From positions 1 through 64,000 of the forward strand of contig JBGUYY010000068.1 in the NCBI GenBank assembly GCA_045222555.1: DNA of 64,000 nucleotides, written 5' to 3'. Origin of the DNA: UBA1756 sp045222555. Lineage in GTDB: Bacteria; Bacteroidota; Bacteroidia; Bacteroidales; WCHB1-69. The notes beneath the pieces were generated by a model. It saw only the letters and a list, made by a program, of their open reading frames with translations, had not been told where the DNA came from and did no database searches. Below, piece by piece: positions 46,613 to 56,420 of this stretch. Within the stretch, counting starts at the first letter, position 1. Every line of letters starts with the position of its first letter. Both the position numbers and the translations under genes were made by a program.

Positions 46613-49552
46613 ATGAAATATCCCCGTATCACCCTCTGCCTTTTCGCTATTCTCCTGCTGTGTGCGCCCGCACGGATGATAGCCCAGAACTTCACCCAAT
46701 ACGTCAACCCGTTCGTCGGCACCGGCGCTCATGGGCACACCTTCCCCGGCGCGCTCGTTCCCTTCGGGGCGGTTCAGCTCAGCCCCGACACCCGCCTCAC
46801 CGGTTGGGACGGCTGCTCGGGTTACCACTACGACGATAACGTGGTGTACGGCTTCTCGCATACCCACCTCAGCGGCACCGGCTGCTCCGACTATGGCGAC
46901 ATCCTTGTGATGCCCTTCTCCGGCATGGGCTCGCCCGTCAACACCCGCTACTGCTCCACCTTCTCGCACCGGAACGAGACCGCCCAGCCGGGCTATTACG
47001 CCGTGCAGCTCGACGGCCCTAACGTGTTCGCCGAGATGACCACCACCGTCCATGTGGGCTGCCACCGCTATACTTTCGCCAACGACGGACAGCCGCATGG
47101 CATCGTTATTGACCTCGGCCACCGTGACATTGTAGTGGATAGTTATTTAGAAGTTATTGATAGTAAAGAAATTACTGGATATCGTGTGTCGAACGCTTGG
47201 AGTGAGAACCAGCATGTTTATTTCTGCATGAAGCTCTCGCAGCCCGCCACTAAGGTGCTGTTTTACCGAGATTCCACACTCCTCAACAACAACGACCATG
47301 TGCAAGGCGGCAACCTCAAAGCGCTGGTCTATTTTGCCAATGATGTCAACCAAGTGTGCCTCAACGTGGGCATTTCGGCGGTGGACATCGATGGGGCTCG
47401 TGCTAACCTTGCCGAAGCCCCCACTTTCAACTTTGACCTCTACCGCCAACGTGCCAACGATACGTGGAACAAAGAGTTAGGAAAGATTGAGGTAAAAGGG
47501 GAGGAGAATGATATGCGAATTTTCTATACGGCGCTATATCACTGTTTTACATCACCTTACGAATTTTCTGACCTCGACGGTCGCTACCGCGGACAGGACG
47601 GGAAAGTGCATCGTGGAGACGGACATAAGGTCTATACTGTCTTCTCGCTGTGGGACACCTACCGCGCCCTGCATCCGCTGCTAAACCTCATCGACCGCGA
47701 GCGCACCAACGACTTCCTCAACACCTTCCTGTTGGCTTACCGGCAGGGCGGCCAGCTGCCTATGTGGGAACTGTCCGCTTACGAAACTTGGTGCATGATC
47801 GGCTACCACGCCATCCCTGTTATCCTGGATGCAAGTCGCAAAGGAATAGGAGATTACGACAAGCATGAGATGCTGAAAGCAATGGTGGAATCGGCAAAAC
47901 TGCCGAAATTGGGCCGTCCCGAATTTGACAAATACGATTACATCCCCGCCGACAAGGAGCACGAGTCGGTGTCGAAAACATTGGAATATTGTTTCGATGA
48001 CTGGTGTATCTATCAGTATGCCGATGATTTAGGCAGTCGGGACACGGCACTCAAATTTTTCTATCGATGTATGAATTATAAGAATATTGTGGATGAGAAC
48101 GGCTTCATGCATCCGCGAAGCAATGGGGCGTTCATCCAGCCCTTTGACCCGGCGGAAGTGAACAATCATTTCACAGAGGCCAACTCTTGGCAGTATTCCA
48201 CTTACGTGCCGCACGATTTCGACCACTATGTGTGGCGGGCAGGTGGAAAAAAACATGTGGCCGAGATGTTGGATTCGCTGTTCTTTGGCACAGCACAAAT
48301 GACAGGCCGCGAGCAGGCTGACCTTACCGGTATCATCGGGCAGTACGCGCACGGCAACGAGCCGGGGCATCACGCGCCTTACATGTACAATTACGTGGGG
48401 CAGCCGTGGAAGACCCAGCAGGTGGTGCGCCGCATCCTTACCGAACTCTATCAGGACGCTCCCGACGGGCTGTGCGGCAACGAGGACTGCGGACAGATGT
48501 CGGCCTGGTACGTGATGAGCGCCATGGGGTTCTATACCATCGCCCCCGGCAGCAACCAGTATGAGCTTGGTTCTCCGATTTTTGATGAGGTGAAGATTCA
48601 TCTCGAAAATGGCAAGACCTTTACCATTATTTGCAAAAATCAGAATAAGAAAAACGCTTATATTCAGTCTGCTATAATAAATGCAAAGGAGCTTCATCAT
48701 CCTGGAATCACCTATGATGACATTGCTGATGGCAGCACTTTGGATTTGTTCATGGGATCGTACCCCAATAAGGCATTCTTTTGGGAGCAATGGAGAAAGA
48801 GCGCTTTCCAAGATCGCTATGATGTAGGACGTGATGATGTGCCTGTTTTTGAAAGTTGCGAAAGTGTGTTCCGAGACAAGATGACTGTTGCCATACGGCC
48901 AGCTGACAAATATGTAAATCGCCCTAAACCTGTCATTTACTATGTGACATCGGACGATAACTTCAAAAAGTGGCATCGATATACTACTCCATTTACTATC
49001 ACTAAAACGACCACGATCAAGGCATGGACCGACAGTAAGGATTGGTTCCCCGGCGCAATGGCCGAGGCTACTTATATCAAGTTTGTGAAAGACAAGTCGG
49101 TACGCTATATCAGCCCGTACAATCCACAATATACGGCGGGTGGCGATGATGGACTGGTGGACGGGCTGCGGGGCAATGTCAAATGGCGGCTCGGCGGCTG
49201 GCAGGGCTTCCAAGCTCAGGATTTTGAGGCTGTGGTGGACCTCTGGTCGGTGAAGGAGGTGCATGAGGTGTCGGTCGGCTTTTTGGAGGACATCCGCGCC
49301 TGGATCTGGTTCCCGACAGAGATGATCGTGGAGGTGTCGGAAGACGGCGAGCATTTTGTTCCCTTCGGCACATACAAGAACAATGGTCCCACGGATGACT
49401 ATACGGAGAAAGTGGAAGACTTTACAGTAAAAGGGTCTGCCAAAGCACGTTACATCCGTATCAAAGCCAAGAATTTTGGTAAAATTCCCGAGTGGCACCT
49501 CGGTGCCGGCGGCGATGCCCACATCTTTATTGATGAGATTGAGGTGAGATAA
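46613..49552 (+). CDS. GH92 family glycosidase (alpha-mannosidase type) with C-terminal F5/8-type domain
   Basis: 979 residues. Signal peptide MKYPRITLCLFAILLLCAPARMIAQ. The GH92 domain (about 28-710) shows YVNPFVGTGAHGHTFPGALVPFGAVQ (split motif), GCSGYHYDD, FSHTHLSGTGC, FSLWDTYRALHP, HGNEPGHHAPYMYN and GNEDCGQMSAWYV with the catalytic acidic residues. A short FN3/chitobiase-like stretch (about 770-815) and a discoidin/F5/8-type carbohydrate-binding domain (about 825-979, ending IFIDEIEVR) follow. GH92 enzymes are Ca-dependent exo-alpha-mannosidases acting on N-glycans or mannans. No SusC/SusD or other glycosidase gene is adjacent, so this is a stand-alone enzyme. Confidence 0.92.
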   Translation: MKYPRITLCLFAILLLCAPARMIAQNFTQYVNPFVGTGAHGHTFPGALVPFGAVQLSPDTRLTGWDGCSGYHYDDNVVYGFSHTHLSGTGCSDYGDILVMPFSGMGSPVNTRYCSTFSHRNETAQPGYYAVQLDGPNVFAEMTTTVHVGCHRYTFANDGQPHGIVIDLGHRDIVVDSYLEVIDSKEITGYRVSNAWSENQHVYFCMKLSQPATKVLFYRDSTLLNNNDHVQGGNLKALVYFANDVNQVCLNVGISAVDIDGARANLAEAPTFNFDLYRQRANDTWNKELGKIEVKGEENDMRIFYTALYHCFTSPYEFSDLDGRYRGQDGKVHRGDGHKVYTVFSLWDTYRALHPLLNLIDRERTNDFLNTFLLAYRQGGQLPMWELSAYETWCMIGYHAIPVILDASRKGIGDYDKHEMLKAMVESAKLPKLGRPEFDKYDYIPADKEHESVSKTLEYCFDDWCIYQYADDLGSRDTALKFFYRCMNYKNIVDENGFMHPRSNGAFIQPFDPAEVNNHFTEANSWQYSTYVPHDFDHYVWRAGGKKHVAEMLDSLFFGTAQMTGREQADLTGIIGQYAHGNEPGHHAPYMYNYVGQPWKTQQVVRRILTELYQDAPDGLCGNEDCGQMSAWYVMSAMGFYTIAPGSNQYELGSPIFDEVKIHLENGKTFTIICKNQNKKNAYIQSAIINAKELHHPGITYDDIADGSTLDLFMGSYPNKAFFWEQWRKSAFQDRYDVGRDDVPVFESCESVFRDKMTVAIRPADKYVNRPKPVIYYVTSDDNFKKWHRYTTPFTITKTTTIKAWTDSKDWFPGAMAEATYIKFVKDKSVRYISPYNPQYTAGGDDGLVDGLRGNVKWRLGGWQGFQAQDFEAVVDLWSVKEVHEVSVGFLEDIRAWIWFPTEMIVEVSEDGEHFVPFGTYKNNGPTDDYTEKVEDFTVKGSAKARYIRIKAKNFGKIPEWHLGAGGDAHIFIDEIEVR

Positions 49553-49605
49553 AAGTTTGCGATTTCTAATTTTCAGTTTTCAAATCTCAATTTTCAATTT
49601 ATTTG

Positions 49606-49613
49606 TATTTTTG
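49606..49613 (+). promoter_or_regulatory. Promoter -7 box for the RND efflux operon
   Basis: TATTTTTG matches TAnnTTTG, 86 nt before ATG 49700. A perfect hairpin sequence follows at 49629-49648. Confidence 0.6.
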
Positions 49614-49628
49614 TAGTTTGTTTTTTCA

Positions 49629-49648
49629 ATATCTATTTTTATAGATAT
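49629..49648 (+). promoter_or_regulatory. 8-bp perfect inverted repeat in the RND operon leader
   Basis: ATATCTAT (49629-49636), loop TTTT, ATAGATAT (49641-49648). It begins about 15 nt after the -7 box, so it lies at the start of the transcript. It could be an operator for a repressor or a leader hairpin. Confidence 0.45.
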
Positions 49649-49699
49649 AAGCATCTTATATACAAAAAAATATTTCGTAACATACAAATAATCAGAAAG

Positions 49700-50824
49700 A
49701 TGAAAATGAAACCAATGAAATGGGTATGCTTGCTGGGGCTTATGGTCGGGCTGGCATCCTGCGGAGTGGATATGCCAAAAGAGACGAAAACATCGTTTGA
49801 GACGATGACGGTGGAGAAACAAAACATCACGGTGCCGGTGAAGTTCAGTGCCAAACTGAAAGGCCAGTCGGATGTAACGATTTCTCCCCAAGTGAGCGGC
49901 CAGCTGATGCAAATCTGCGTGAGCGAAGGTCAGCAAGTGAAGAAAGGCATGACGCTATTCGTTATTGATTCTCGTAACGCGCAGCTGGAACTGGAGGCAG
50001 CACAAGCCAACCTGACGGCCGCTGAGGCATCGGCCAACAGTGCGAAGTTGGAGTACGAATCCAACAAGAACCTGTTTGCGAAGAATATCGTAAGTCGCTA
50101 CATGCTTGACAATTCCGAAAACTCCTACAAGCAGGCACAAGCTGCTGTGGGACAGGCCCGCGCCGCTGTGAGCCGTGCTCAGGTGAACTTGGGCTTCTGC
50201 ACCATCACCTCGCCTGTGGATGGCATTATCGGTGAGATCCCCGTCACTGAAGGCATCCAAGTGTCTCCTGGCACCCATCTGACCATTGTCAGCGGCAACA
50301 CGATGATGGAGGCTGTGTTCTCCGTTCCTGAATCGGTGCTGGAAGAGGCTGTGGCTCAGGGATATGAAGGAAAATTGGAGGACGCACTGAAGCTGTTCCC
50401 TGACGTGTCGTTTGTGATGAAGAACGGCACCGAATATCCGCACAAGGGACGTATCTCCAGCGCTACCGGCGTGGTGAATGCCGCCACAGGTACCATCGCC
50501 TGCAAGGCCACCTTCCCCAATCCCGACGGACTGCTGTATAGCGGCATCCAGGGCACTATCGTCCTGCCTGCGGAAAATAAGGATGTGATGGTGATCCCTC
50601 AGAAAGCCGTGGTGCGCCTGCAAGACAAATCCATCGTCTATAAGGTAAAACCCGACAATACCGCCACTGCCGTCACCGTGACGACACAGGATGCCGGCGA
50701 CGGTCAGAACTTTATCGTGACCAGCGGTCTGAATGTCGGCGACAAGATTGTGACTGTGGGTGCCAATAACGTACAGGAAGGACAGCAAGTGCTGTTCCCA
50801 GAAGGACAGAAAAGCGAGAAATAA
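49700..50824 (+). CDS. RND efflux periplasmic adaptor (membrane fusion) lipoprotein
   Basis: 374 residues. Signal peptide with lipobox near LMVGLASC. Typical HlyD/AcrA layout: SPQVSGQLMQICVSEGQQVKKG lipoyl half (in two parts, about 55-78), a short alpha-hairpin (about 90-150) with LELEAAQANLTAAEA, second lipoyl half FCTITSPVDGIIG, then the beta-barrel and C-terminal domain (VVRLQDKSIVYKV, GLNVGDKIVTVGANNVQEG). It links the inner membrane pump to the outer membrane channel. First gene of a three-gene operon, 3 bp before the pump gene. Confidence 0.93.
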   Translation: MKMKPMKWVCLLGLMVGLASCGVDMPKETKTSFETMTVEKQNITVPVKFSAKLKGQSDVTISPQVSGQLMQICVSEGQQVKKGMTLFVIDSRNAQLELEAAQANLTAAEASANSAKLEYESNKNLFAKNIVSRYMLDNSENSYKQAQAAVGQARAAVSRAQVNLGFCTITSPVDGIIGEIPVTEGIQVSPGTHLTIVSGNTMMEAVFSVPESVLEEAVAQGYEGKLEDALKLFPDVSFVMKNGTEYPHKGRISSATGVVNAATGTIACKATFPNPDGLLYSGIQGTIVLPAENKDVMVIPQKAVVRLQDKSIVYKVKPDNTATAVTVTTQDAGDGQNFIVTSGLNVGDKIVTVGANNVQEGQQVLFPEGQKSEK

Positions 50825-50827
50825 GCT

Positions 50828-53800
50828 ATGAAGGGAAATATTTTTATCAAAAAACATGTGATGGCATGTGCCATTTCCATTGTCATCACATTGGTGGGAA
50901 TTCTCTGCATCACTTCGCTTCCCATCGAACAATACCCGAACATTGCGCCGCCTACTGTGCGCGTTTCCACCTCCTACACCGGTGCTGACGCGAACACCAT
51001 CATGAAGTCGGTGGTGCAGCCTCTGGAGGAGAGTATCAACGGCGTGCCTGGCATGACCTACATCACCAGTTCGGCTTCGGCATCGGGCGACGTCTCTATC
51101 CAGGTCTATTTCGAGCAGGGCACCGACCCCGACCTCGCCGCGGTGAACGTGCAGAACCGTGTCAGCAAAGCCACAGCGCTGCTGCCCGCCGAGGTGACGA
51201 AGGTGGGTGTGCAGGTGATGAAGCAACAGAGCAATATCCTGCATATCGGCGCGCTGAAGAGCGTGGACGGCAAGTACGATGCCGACTTCATCGCCAACTA
51301 TATCGACATTAATGTGAAACCTCGCTTGATGCGTATCACCGGTGTGGGCGACGTGATGGCCCTCGGCAACACGTATGCCCTCCGCATCTGGCTGAAACCC
51401 GATGTGATGGCCCAGTACGGTCTGGAACCGAACGACGTGTTTGCGGCCATCGGCGGACAGAGCTTTGTGGCCGCCACGGGCTCATTGGGCGAACAGAGCG
51501 AAAATGCCTATCAGTATTCGATGGAATACAGGGGTACGCTCAAGACGGTGGAAGAGTTCAACGACATTGTGTTGCGCACCAGCGATGGCGGTCATACGCT
51601 GCATTTGAGCGATGTGGCGGATGTGGAGATCGGCGCCGTGAGCTACAACTTCACCTCCAACATCGATGGCAAACCCGGCACCATCTACATGGTGTTTCAA
51701 GCCCCGGGCGCTAACGCCACCGAGGTGAATGCCCGTATCGGCAAGCTTTATGAGGACCTGAAACCCACCATGCCGGCCGGACTGGAGTTCGAGATTCTGG
51801 AGACCTCCGACGACTTCCTCTTCGCCGCCATCCACAATGTGGTGGAGACATTGGTCATCGCCATCATTCTCGTTATTTTGGTGGTCTATTTCTTCCTGCA
51901 GAGTTTCAGGGCGACTATTATTCCTTCCATCTCCATTATCGTTTCGCTGTTAGGAACTTTCGCCATCGTATGGCTGGCAGGCTTCTCGCTGAACATATTG
52001 ACCTTGTTCGCCTTGGTACTTGCCATCGGAACGGTGGTGGATGACGCCATTGTGGTGGTCGAGGCGGTGATGGCGAAGATGGAGAGTGGAATTACGGATG
52101 CCAAGGAAGCCACCCGCCAAGCCATGAGCGAGGTCTCTACAGCCGTCATCTCCTGTACGCTAGTTTTCATGGCCGTGTTCATCCCTGTGGCGTTCATGCC
52201 TGGCACGTCAGGCTCGTTCTTCCTGCAGTTTGGTGTCACGCTGGCCTCCGCCGTCGGTTTGTCGTGCGTGTCGGCGTTGACGTTGTGCCCGGCTCTGTGC
52301 GGTCTTATGATGCGCTACTCGAACGACGGGAAGCAGAAGAAAGGTGTCAACTATTATGTAAAAAAAGCCTATACAGTCAGTTATAACGCTATTCTCAAAA
52401 AGTACAAGAAGAGTGTCAGCGGCTTTATCAAGCATCCCTGGATTTCAGCTTTGCTGTTGGTGGTAGCTGCCGTGCTGCTTGTTTTCGCTATGCGCGGTCT
52501 GCCGTCAGGCCTTGTGCCGCAGGAAGACCAGGGCGTGTTCTTCGCTGAGGTGCGTGCCCCCGAAGGCTGTACCCTGTATGAGACACAGGAGATTGTGAAG
52601 AAGGTGGAGGCGAAGGTGAAGAAGATTCCTGAACTGGAAAGCTATGCTGTGGTCAGCGGTTACGGTATGATGGCTGGCCGCTCGGGCAGCTGCTACGCCA
52701 CCCTCATCATCCGTCTGAAAAACTGGGACGACCGTCCGGGTATGAACCACAACATCATGCTGGTGTATGCCCGTTTTGCCATGGACTGCCAAGACATTAA
52801 GAATGCCAAGGTGATTCCGTTCCAGATGCCGCAGGTGCCGGGCTACGGCTCCAACAGTAGTGTGAACCTTGTACTGCAAGATATGCAGGACCGCTCCATG
52901 TCGGAGTTCAATGCCGATGCCACGAAATTCCTCGCCAAGTTGAACGAACGGCCGGAGATCATGATGGCCATGTCCACCTACTCCGAGCGTTTTCCGAAGT
53001 ATCAGGTGGAGGTGGATGCCACGCAGTGCGACCGTGCCGGGGTGACCCCCGCTGCCGTGCTCAGGACCCTCGGTTCCTATTGCGGCGGCTCGTATGTGGG
53101 CAACTTCAACCAGTTCGGCAAGGTCTATCGCATCATGGCCAACGCCGCGCCCGAGTACCGTCTCGACCCGTCGTCGCTGAACAACATCTTCGTCCGTGTT
53201 CGTGGGGGCAAGATGGCGCCCATCTCGGAGTTCGTCACCCTGAAAGAGATTGTCGGCTCCGCATCGGTGGATCATTTCAATCTGTATCAGAGTATTACCT
53301 GCGGTGTGATGACCGCCAGCGGTTTCTCCGAAGGCGATGCACACCAGGCTATTGCGGAGGTCTTCAAGGAGACGATGCCCGCCGGTTATGGTTACGAGTA
53401 TGGTGGAATGTCACGTGAGGTGGAGGAGGCCGCTGGTTCAAATACTACCGCCCTCATCTACGTCATCTGCGCCATCCTCATCTATCTCATCCTCGCTTCG
53501 CTCTACAACTCATGGTTCACGCCATGGGCGGTGTTGCTCTCGGTTCCCTTCGGACTGATGGGCTCGTTCGGAGCGGTATGGCTCGTGTCGCTGCTCCATT
53601 TGCCGGGCATGGAAAACAACATCTATTTGCAAACGGGTGTCATCATGCTCATCGGTCTGTTGGCGAAAACGGCCATCCTCATCACTGAGTTCGCGTCCGA
53701 GCGGCGTGCACAGGGGTTGAGCATTCGTGATGCTGCCTTTGCCGCCTGCCAGGAGCGTCTGCGTCCGATCTTGATGACCGTCGTCACGATGATTGCGGGT

Positions 53801-54091
53801 ATGATTCCGTTGATCATCGCGGGTGGTGCAGGTGCCAATGGTAACCGCGTGTTGGCCCTCGGTGTCACCGCCGGTATGGCCGTTGGTACGGTGGCGTTGG
53901 TGTTTGTGGTTCCCGCCTTCTTTATCGTGTTCCAAAACCTGCACGAAAAGGTACATGGTTCTCCTGTTGCCGTGGTAGCCGATGGGGCTCCTGAAGTTAA
54001 GGCTGAGGTCAAGGAAGAGATTCCAGTTCAAGAGAAGGTTGAAGAAGTTGTTGATTCAGAGAAGAATAACGATAATAATTCTGAAAAATGA
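50828..54091 (+). CDS. RND multidrug efflux permease (HAE1 family)
   Basis: 1087 residues, 12 membrane helices in two repeats with large periplasmic loops. N-terminal helix ends in ITSLPIEQYPNIAPP, and helix 4 has the proton-relay pair in GTVVDDAIVVVEAV. The second half ends in a helix with LALGVTAGMAVGTVALVFVV. Proton-driven export of drugs, bile salts or similar compounds through the adaptor and outer membrane channel. The last 45 residues (about 1040-1087) are a hydrophilic Glu/Lys/Val-rich tail that is not part of the AcrB fold. The stop overlaps the start of the outer membrane gene by four bases. Confidence 0.95.
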   Translation: MKGNIFIKKHVMACAISIVITLVGILCITSLPIEQYPNIAPPTVRVSTSYTGADANTIMKSVVQPLEESINGVPGMTYITSSASASGDVSIQVYFEQGTDPDLAAVNVQNRVSKATALLPAEVTKVGVQVMKQQSNILHIGALKSVDGKYDADFIANYIDINVKPRLMRITGVGDVMALGNTYALRIWLKPDVMAQYGLEPNDVFAAIGGQSFVAATGSLGEQSENAYQYSMEYRGTLKTVEEFNDIVLRTSDGGHTLHLSDVADVEIGAVSYNFTSNIDGKPGTIYMVFQAPGANATEVNARIGKLYEDLKPTMPAGLEFEILETSDDFLFAAIHNVVETLVIAIILVILVVYFFLQSFRATIIPSISIIVSLLGTFAIVWLAGFSLNILTLFALVLAIGTVVDDAIVVVEAVMAKMESGITDAKEATRQAMSEVSTAVISCTLVFMAVFIPVAFMPGTSGSFFLQFGVTLASAVGLSCVSALTLCPALCGLMMRYSNDGKQKKGVNYYVKKAYTVSYNAILKKYKKSVSGFIKHPWISALLLVVAAVLLVFAMRGLPSGLVPQEDQGVFFAEVRAPEGCTLYETQEIVKKVEAKVKKIPELESYAVVSGYGMMAGRSGSCYATLIIRLKNWDDRPGMNHNIMLVYARFAMDCQDIKNAKVIPFQMPQVPGYGSNSSVNLVLQDMQDRSMSEFNADATKFLAKLNERPEIMMAMSTYSERFPKYQVEVDATQCDRAGVTPAAVLRTLGSYCGGSYVGNFNQFGKVYRIMANAAPEYRLDPSSLNNIFVRVRGGKMAPISEFVTLKEIVGSASVDHFNLYQSITCGVMTASGFSEGDAHQAIAEVFKETMPAGYGYEYGGMSREVEEAAGSNTTALIYVICAILIYLILASLYNSWFTPWAVLLSVPFGLMGSFGAVWLVSLLHLPGMENNIYLQTGVIMLIGLLAKTAILITEFASERRAQGLSIRDAAFAACQERLRPILMTVVTMIAGMIPLIIAGGAGANGNRVLALGVTAGMAVGTVALVFVVPAFFIVFQNLHEKVHGSPVAVVADGAPEVKAEVKEEIPVQEKVEEVVDSEKNNDNNSEK

Positions 54092-55473
54092 AAAGGATAT
54101 TCATTGTCATAGCCGTCAGCGTCATGACCGTTGCGTTCACGGGCTGCGGTATTTATAACAAATACACCTCTTCATCGGAGATTTCCTCTGATGCGTTTGG
54201 GACATCGGAAGATGTGACGGCTGCGCAGGCTGAAAGTTCCATCGCGGAACTGTCGTGGCGTGAGTTCTTCACCGACCCGCTGTTGCAGCAGCTCATTGAC
54301 TCTGTGCTGCAGCGTAATACGGATGCCAAATCAGCCCGTATTGCCGTGGAGCAGGCCGAGATTTCTCTCCGCACTACGAAATTGGGCTACCTGCCGTCTG
54401 TCACTTTCGCTCCTTCTGTCGGGGTGAACTCGTACCTGAGCGAAGGAAGTTTGGTGCCCACATTGACCTATAGTTTGCCTTTGCAAATCAACTGGGATCT
54501 CGACATCTTTGCCGTGAACACCAACCAGAAGCGCAAAGCGCAGGCCGTGCTCTGGCAGATGGAGGCACGTGAGCAGGCGGTGAAGGCTAACCTTATCTCT
54601 GCGGTAGCGCAGCAGTATTGTATGTTGCAACTGCTTGATCGTCAGTTGGAAATTCTGCTCTTCACCGACTCTCTTTGGAATGCCTCATTGGAAACCCAGC
54701 GCGCTTTATGGGATAATGGCAAGGCTTATTCCACCGCTGTTAACCAGATGGAGTCTTCCTATCTGAATGTCAAGACGCAGATTGTGGATGTGAAGCGTAG
54801 CATTCGCAGCGTGGAAAACGCTATTTGTCAGTTGCTGGCCGTTCCGCCGCAGCAGATTAACCGCAACCGCTGGAACAACTACGAACTTCCGCAGCGCATC
54901 AGCACGGGTGTGCCTGCACAGATGTTGGAAAACCGTCCCGACATCAAGATGGCCGACCATGCGTTGGAGGCGGCTTTCTATAATACACAGGAAGCCCGCG
55001 CAGCATTTTACCCCAAGATTTCGTTGCAGGGCATTTTGGGCTGGGGCAACAACTCCGGTATGATTCCCAATCCGGGCTCATTGCTGCTGAATGCGTTGGC
55101 CTCTGTTGTACAACCTATCTTTGCTCAAGGGAAATTGAAAGCCAATCTCAAAATCAACCAGTTGTCGGAGGAAGATATTGCCCAGCAGTATGTGCAGACC
55201 GTCATCAATGCCGGCAATCAGGTGAACGAGGCGTTGGCCGACTGTCAGGCTGCCCAGGAAAAGGACGTGTACTACAAACGGCAGGTGGAGGTTTTGCAGG
55301 AGGCCTATATGGGCACGCATGAGCTGATGGATAACGGCAAGGCCAGCTATTTGGAAGTTCTGTCCGCGCAGGAGGGACTGCTCTCTGCGCAGATCAGTGA
55401 GGCCACTAACCTCTACAACGGTGCCCGCGCCCTCATCGCGCTCTACATCGCTCTCGGTGGTGGTGCGAAATAG
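54088..55473 (+). CDS. Outer membrane efflux protein (TolC/OprM type)
   Basis: 461 residues. Lipoprotein signal with FTGCGIYNKY (Cys about 21). Two repeats of the OEP family: SWREFFTDPLLQQLIDSVLQRN at the start (about 50-72, in parts), then LENRPDIKMADHALEAAFYNTQEARAAFYPKISL (in parts, near 285-318) as in NodT/OprM proteins. It forms the outer membrane duct of the pump. Its start overlaps the permease by four bases. The operon is closed by a convergent LytTR gene. Confidence 0.93.
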   Translation: MKRIFIVIAVSVMTVAFTGCGIYNKYTSSSEISSDAFGTSEDVTAAQAESSIAELSWREFFTDPLLQQLIDSVLQRNTDAKSARIAVEQAEISLRTTKLGYLPSVTFAPSVGVNSYLSEGSLVPTLTYSLPLQINWDLDIFAVNTNQKRKAQAVLWQMEAREQAVKANLISAVAQQYCMLQLLDRQLEILLFTDSLWNASLETQRALWDNGKAYSTAVNQMESSYLNVKTQIVDVKRSIRSVENAICQLLAVPPQQINRNRWNNYELPQRISTGVPAQMLENRPDIKMADHALEAAFYNTQEARAAFYPKISLQGILGWGNNSGMIPNPGSLLLNALASVVQPIFAQGKLKANLKINQLSEEDIAQQYVQTVINAGNQVNEALADCQAAQEKDVYYKRQVEVLQEAYMGTHELMDNGKASYLEVLSAQEGLLSAQISEATNLYNGARALIALYIALGGGAK

Positions 55474-55532
55474 GGAAGTGGGAGCTTCTGATCAATTCTG
55501 GCACACCAGATAAGTATTACAAGTGAACTGTT

Positions 55533-56381
55533 TTACTCCGAAAACCGCTTCATCACCATGTCGGCGTAGGTCTTCGAGAGCGGGATGCGGGTGCTGCCCG
55601 ATTCGTCAAAGGAGATATATAATCCCTCTTTATCTCTACTTATAATATTGACTTTCTGTAAATTGACCATATAGGAACGATGGCAGCGCGCAAAGCCGTA
55701 CTGTGCAAATTCATCTTCCATGGCCTTGAGCTTATTGCGCAACATAGCCGTGCTGCTTTTTCCATTATCTATATAGTGTATCTTCACATAATTGTCGTCC
55801 GACTCCAGATAAAGGATGGTGCTGCGCTTGATGGAGAGCCGCAATTTTCCCTTTTCATCCATAAAATTGATAACCTCGTCAGCTTCTCTTCCTACATGGC
55901 TTTCTCGAAAATGTCGGCTTTGCAACTCTCTGATTTTTATTTCTTTAGTCTTTAATCCAATAAAAAGATAGGAGATGAGATAGGGGATGGCGAGAATGGT
56001 GGGGATAAAAATGAGGGTTTTTTGGAAGATGATCTGCGCTGGACGAGTGTCGTGCAATGCAATCTTGGAGATAAAAAGATAAAGGAGGGCGATGATGAAG
56101 ATTTCAGCAAACAGCCATAGCACGTAGGCAAGAACTGAAAGTAGTTTCTTCCTGTTGACGAAGTGCATGATGATGCGGCTGATGATCATCACCACCACAC
56201 CGCCGATGATCACACAGGTGGAATAGAAGGAGGTGACTTGATACTGACTGTCGTTGAACCATCCGGCATCCCTGAAAGGGGTATATACGTTGACGAAAAA
56301 TAGCGAGAAAAAGGTCACAAACATCAAAAGATAGACGTTGGTGGTTTTCTTGGCCAAATATTCGGGTATTCTTTTGTTCAT
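55533..56381 (-). CDS. Membrane-bound LytTR-family transcription regulator
   Basis: 282 residues from ATG 56381 (MNKRIPEYLAKK); an earlier start at 56408 lies inside the promoter box. Four hydrophobic segments in the first 145 residues (VYLLMFVTFFSLFFVNVY, TCVIIGGVVVMII, LAYVLWLFAEIFIIALLYLF, FIPTILAIPYLISYLFIG) make it a membrane protein. A LytTR DNA-binding domain occupies about 180-282 (LESDDNYVKIHYIDNG, FARCHRSYMVNLQKV, SRTYADM-like end SKTYADMVMKRF). There is no receiver domain, so input may come through the membrane part. Strong candidate sites are the direct repeats at 56421-56474. Confidence 0.88.
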   Translation of the reverse strand: MNKRIPEYLAKKTTNVYLLMFVTFFSLFFVNVYTPFRDAGWFNDSQYQVTSFYSTCVIIGGVVVMIISRIIMHFVNRKKLLSVLAYVLWLFAEIFIIALLYLFISKIALHDTRPAQIIFQKTLIFIPTILAIPYLISYLFIGLKTKEIKIRELQSRHFRESHVGREADEVINFMDEKGKLRLSIKRSTILYLESDDNYVKIHYIDNGKSSTAMLRNKLKAMEDEFAQYGFARCHRSYMVNLQKVNIISRDKEGLYISFDESGSTRIPLSKTYADMVMKRFSE

Positions 56382-56405
56382 TTTCGCCCCATTTTTTGTG
56401 GGGTG

Positions 56406-56413
56406 CAAAATTA
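56406..56413 (-). promoter_or_regulatory. Promoter -7 box for the LytTR gene
   Basis: TAATTTTG on the minus strand matches TAnnTTTG, 24 nt before ATG 56381. The plus-strand sequence GTGGGGTGCAAAATTA here also resembles an inverted copy of the nearby repeat. Confidence 0.55.
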
Positions 56414-56420
56414 CACAAAT

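Noticed and set aside
48029..49522. A 497-codon open frame opposite the GH92 gene
   Set aside because: Antisense shadow; the plus-strand gene has full GH92 motifs.
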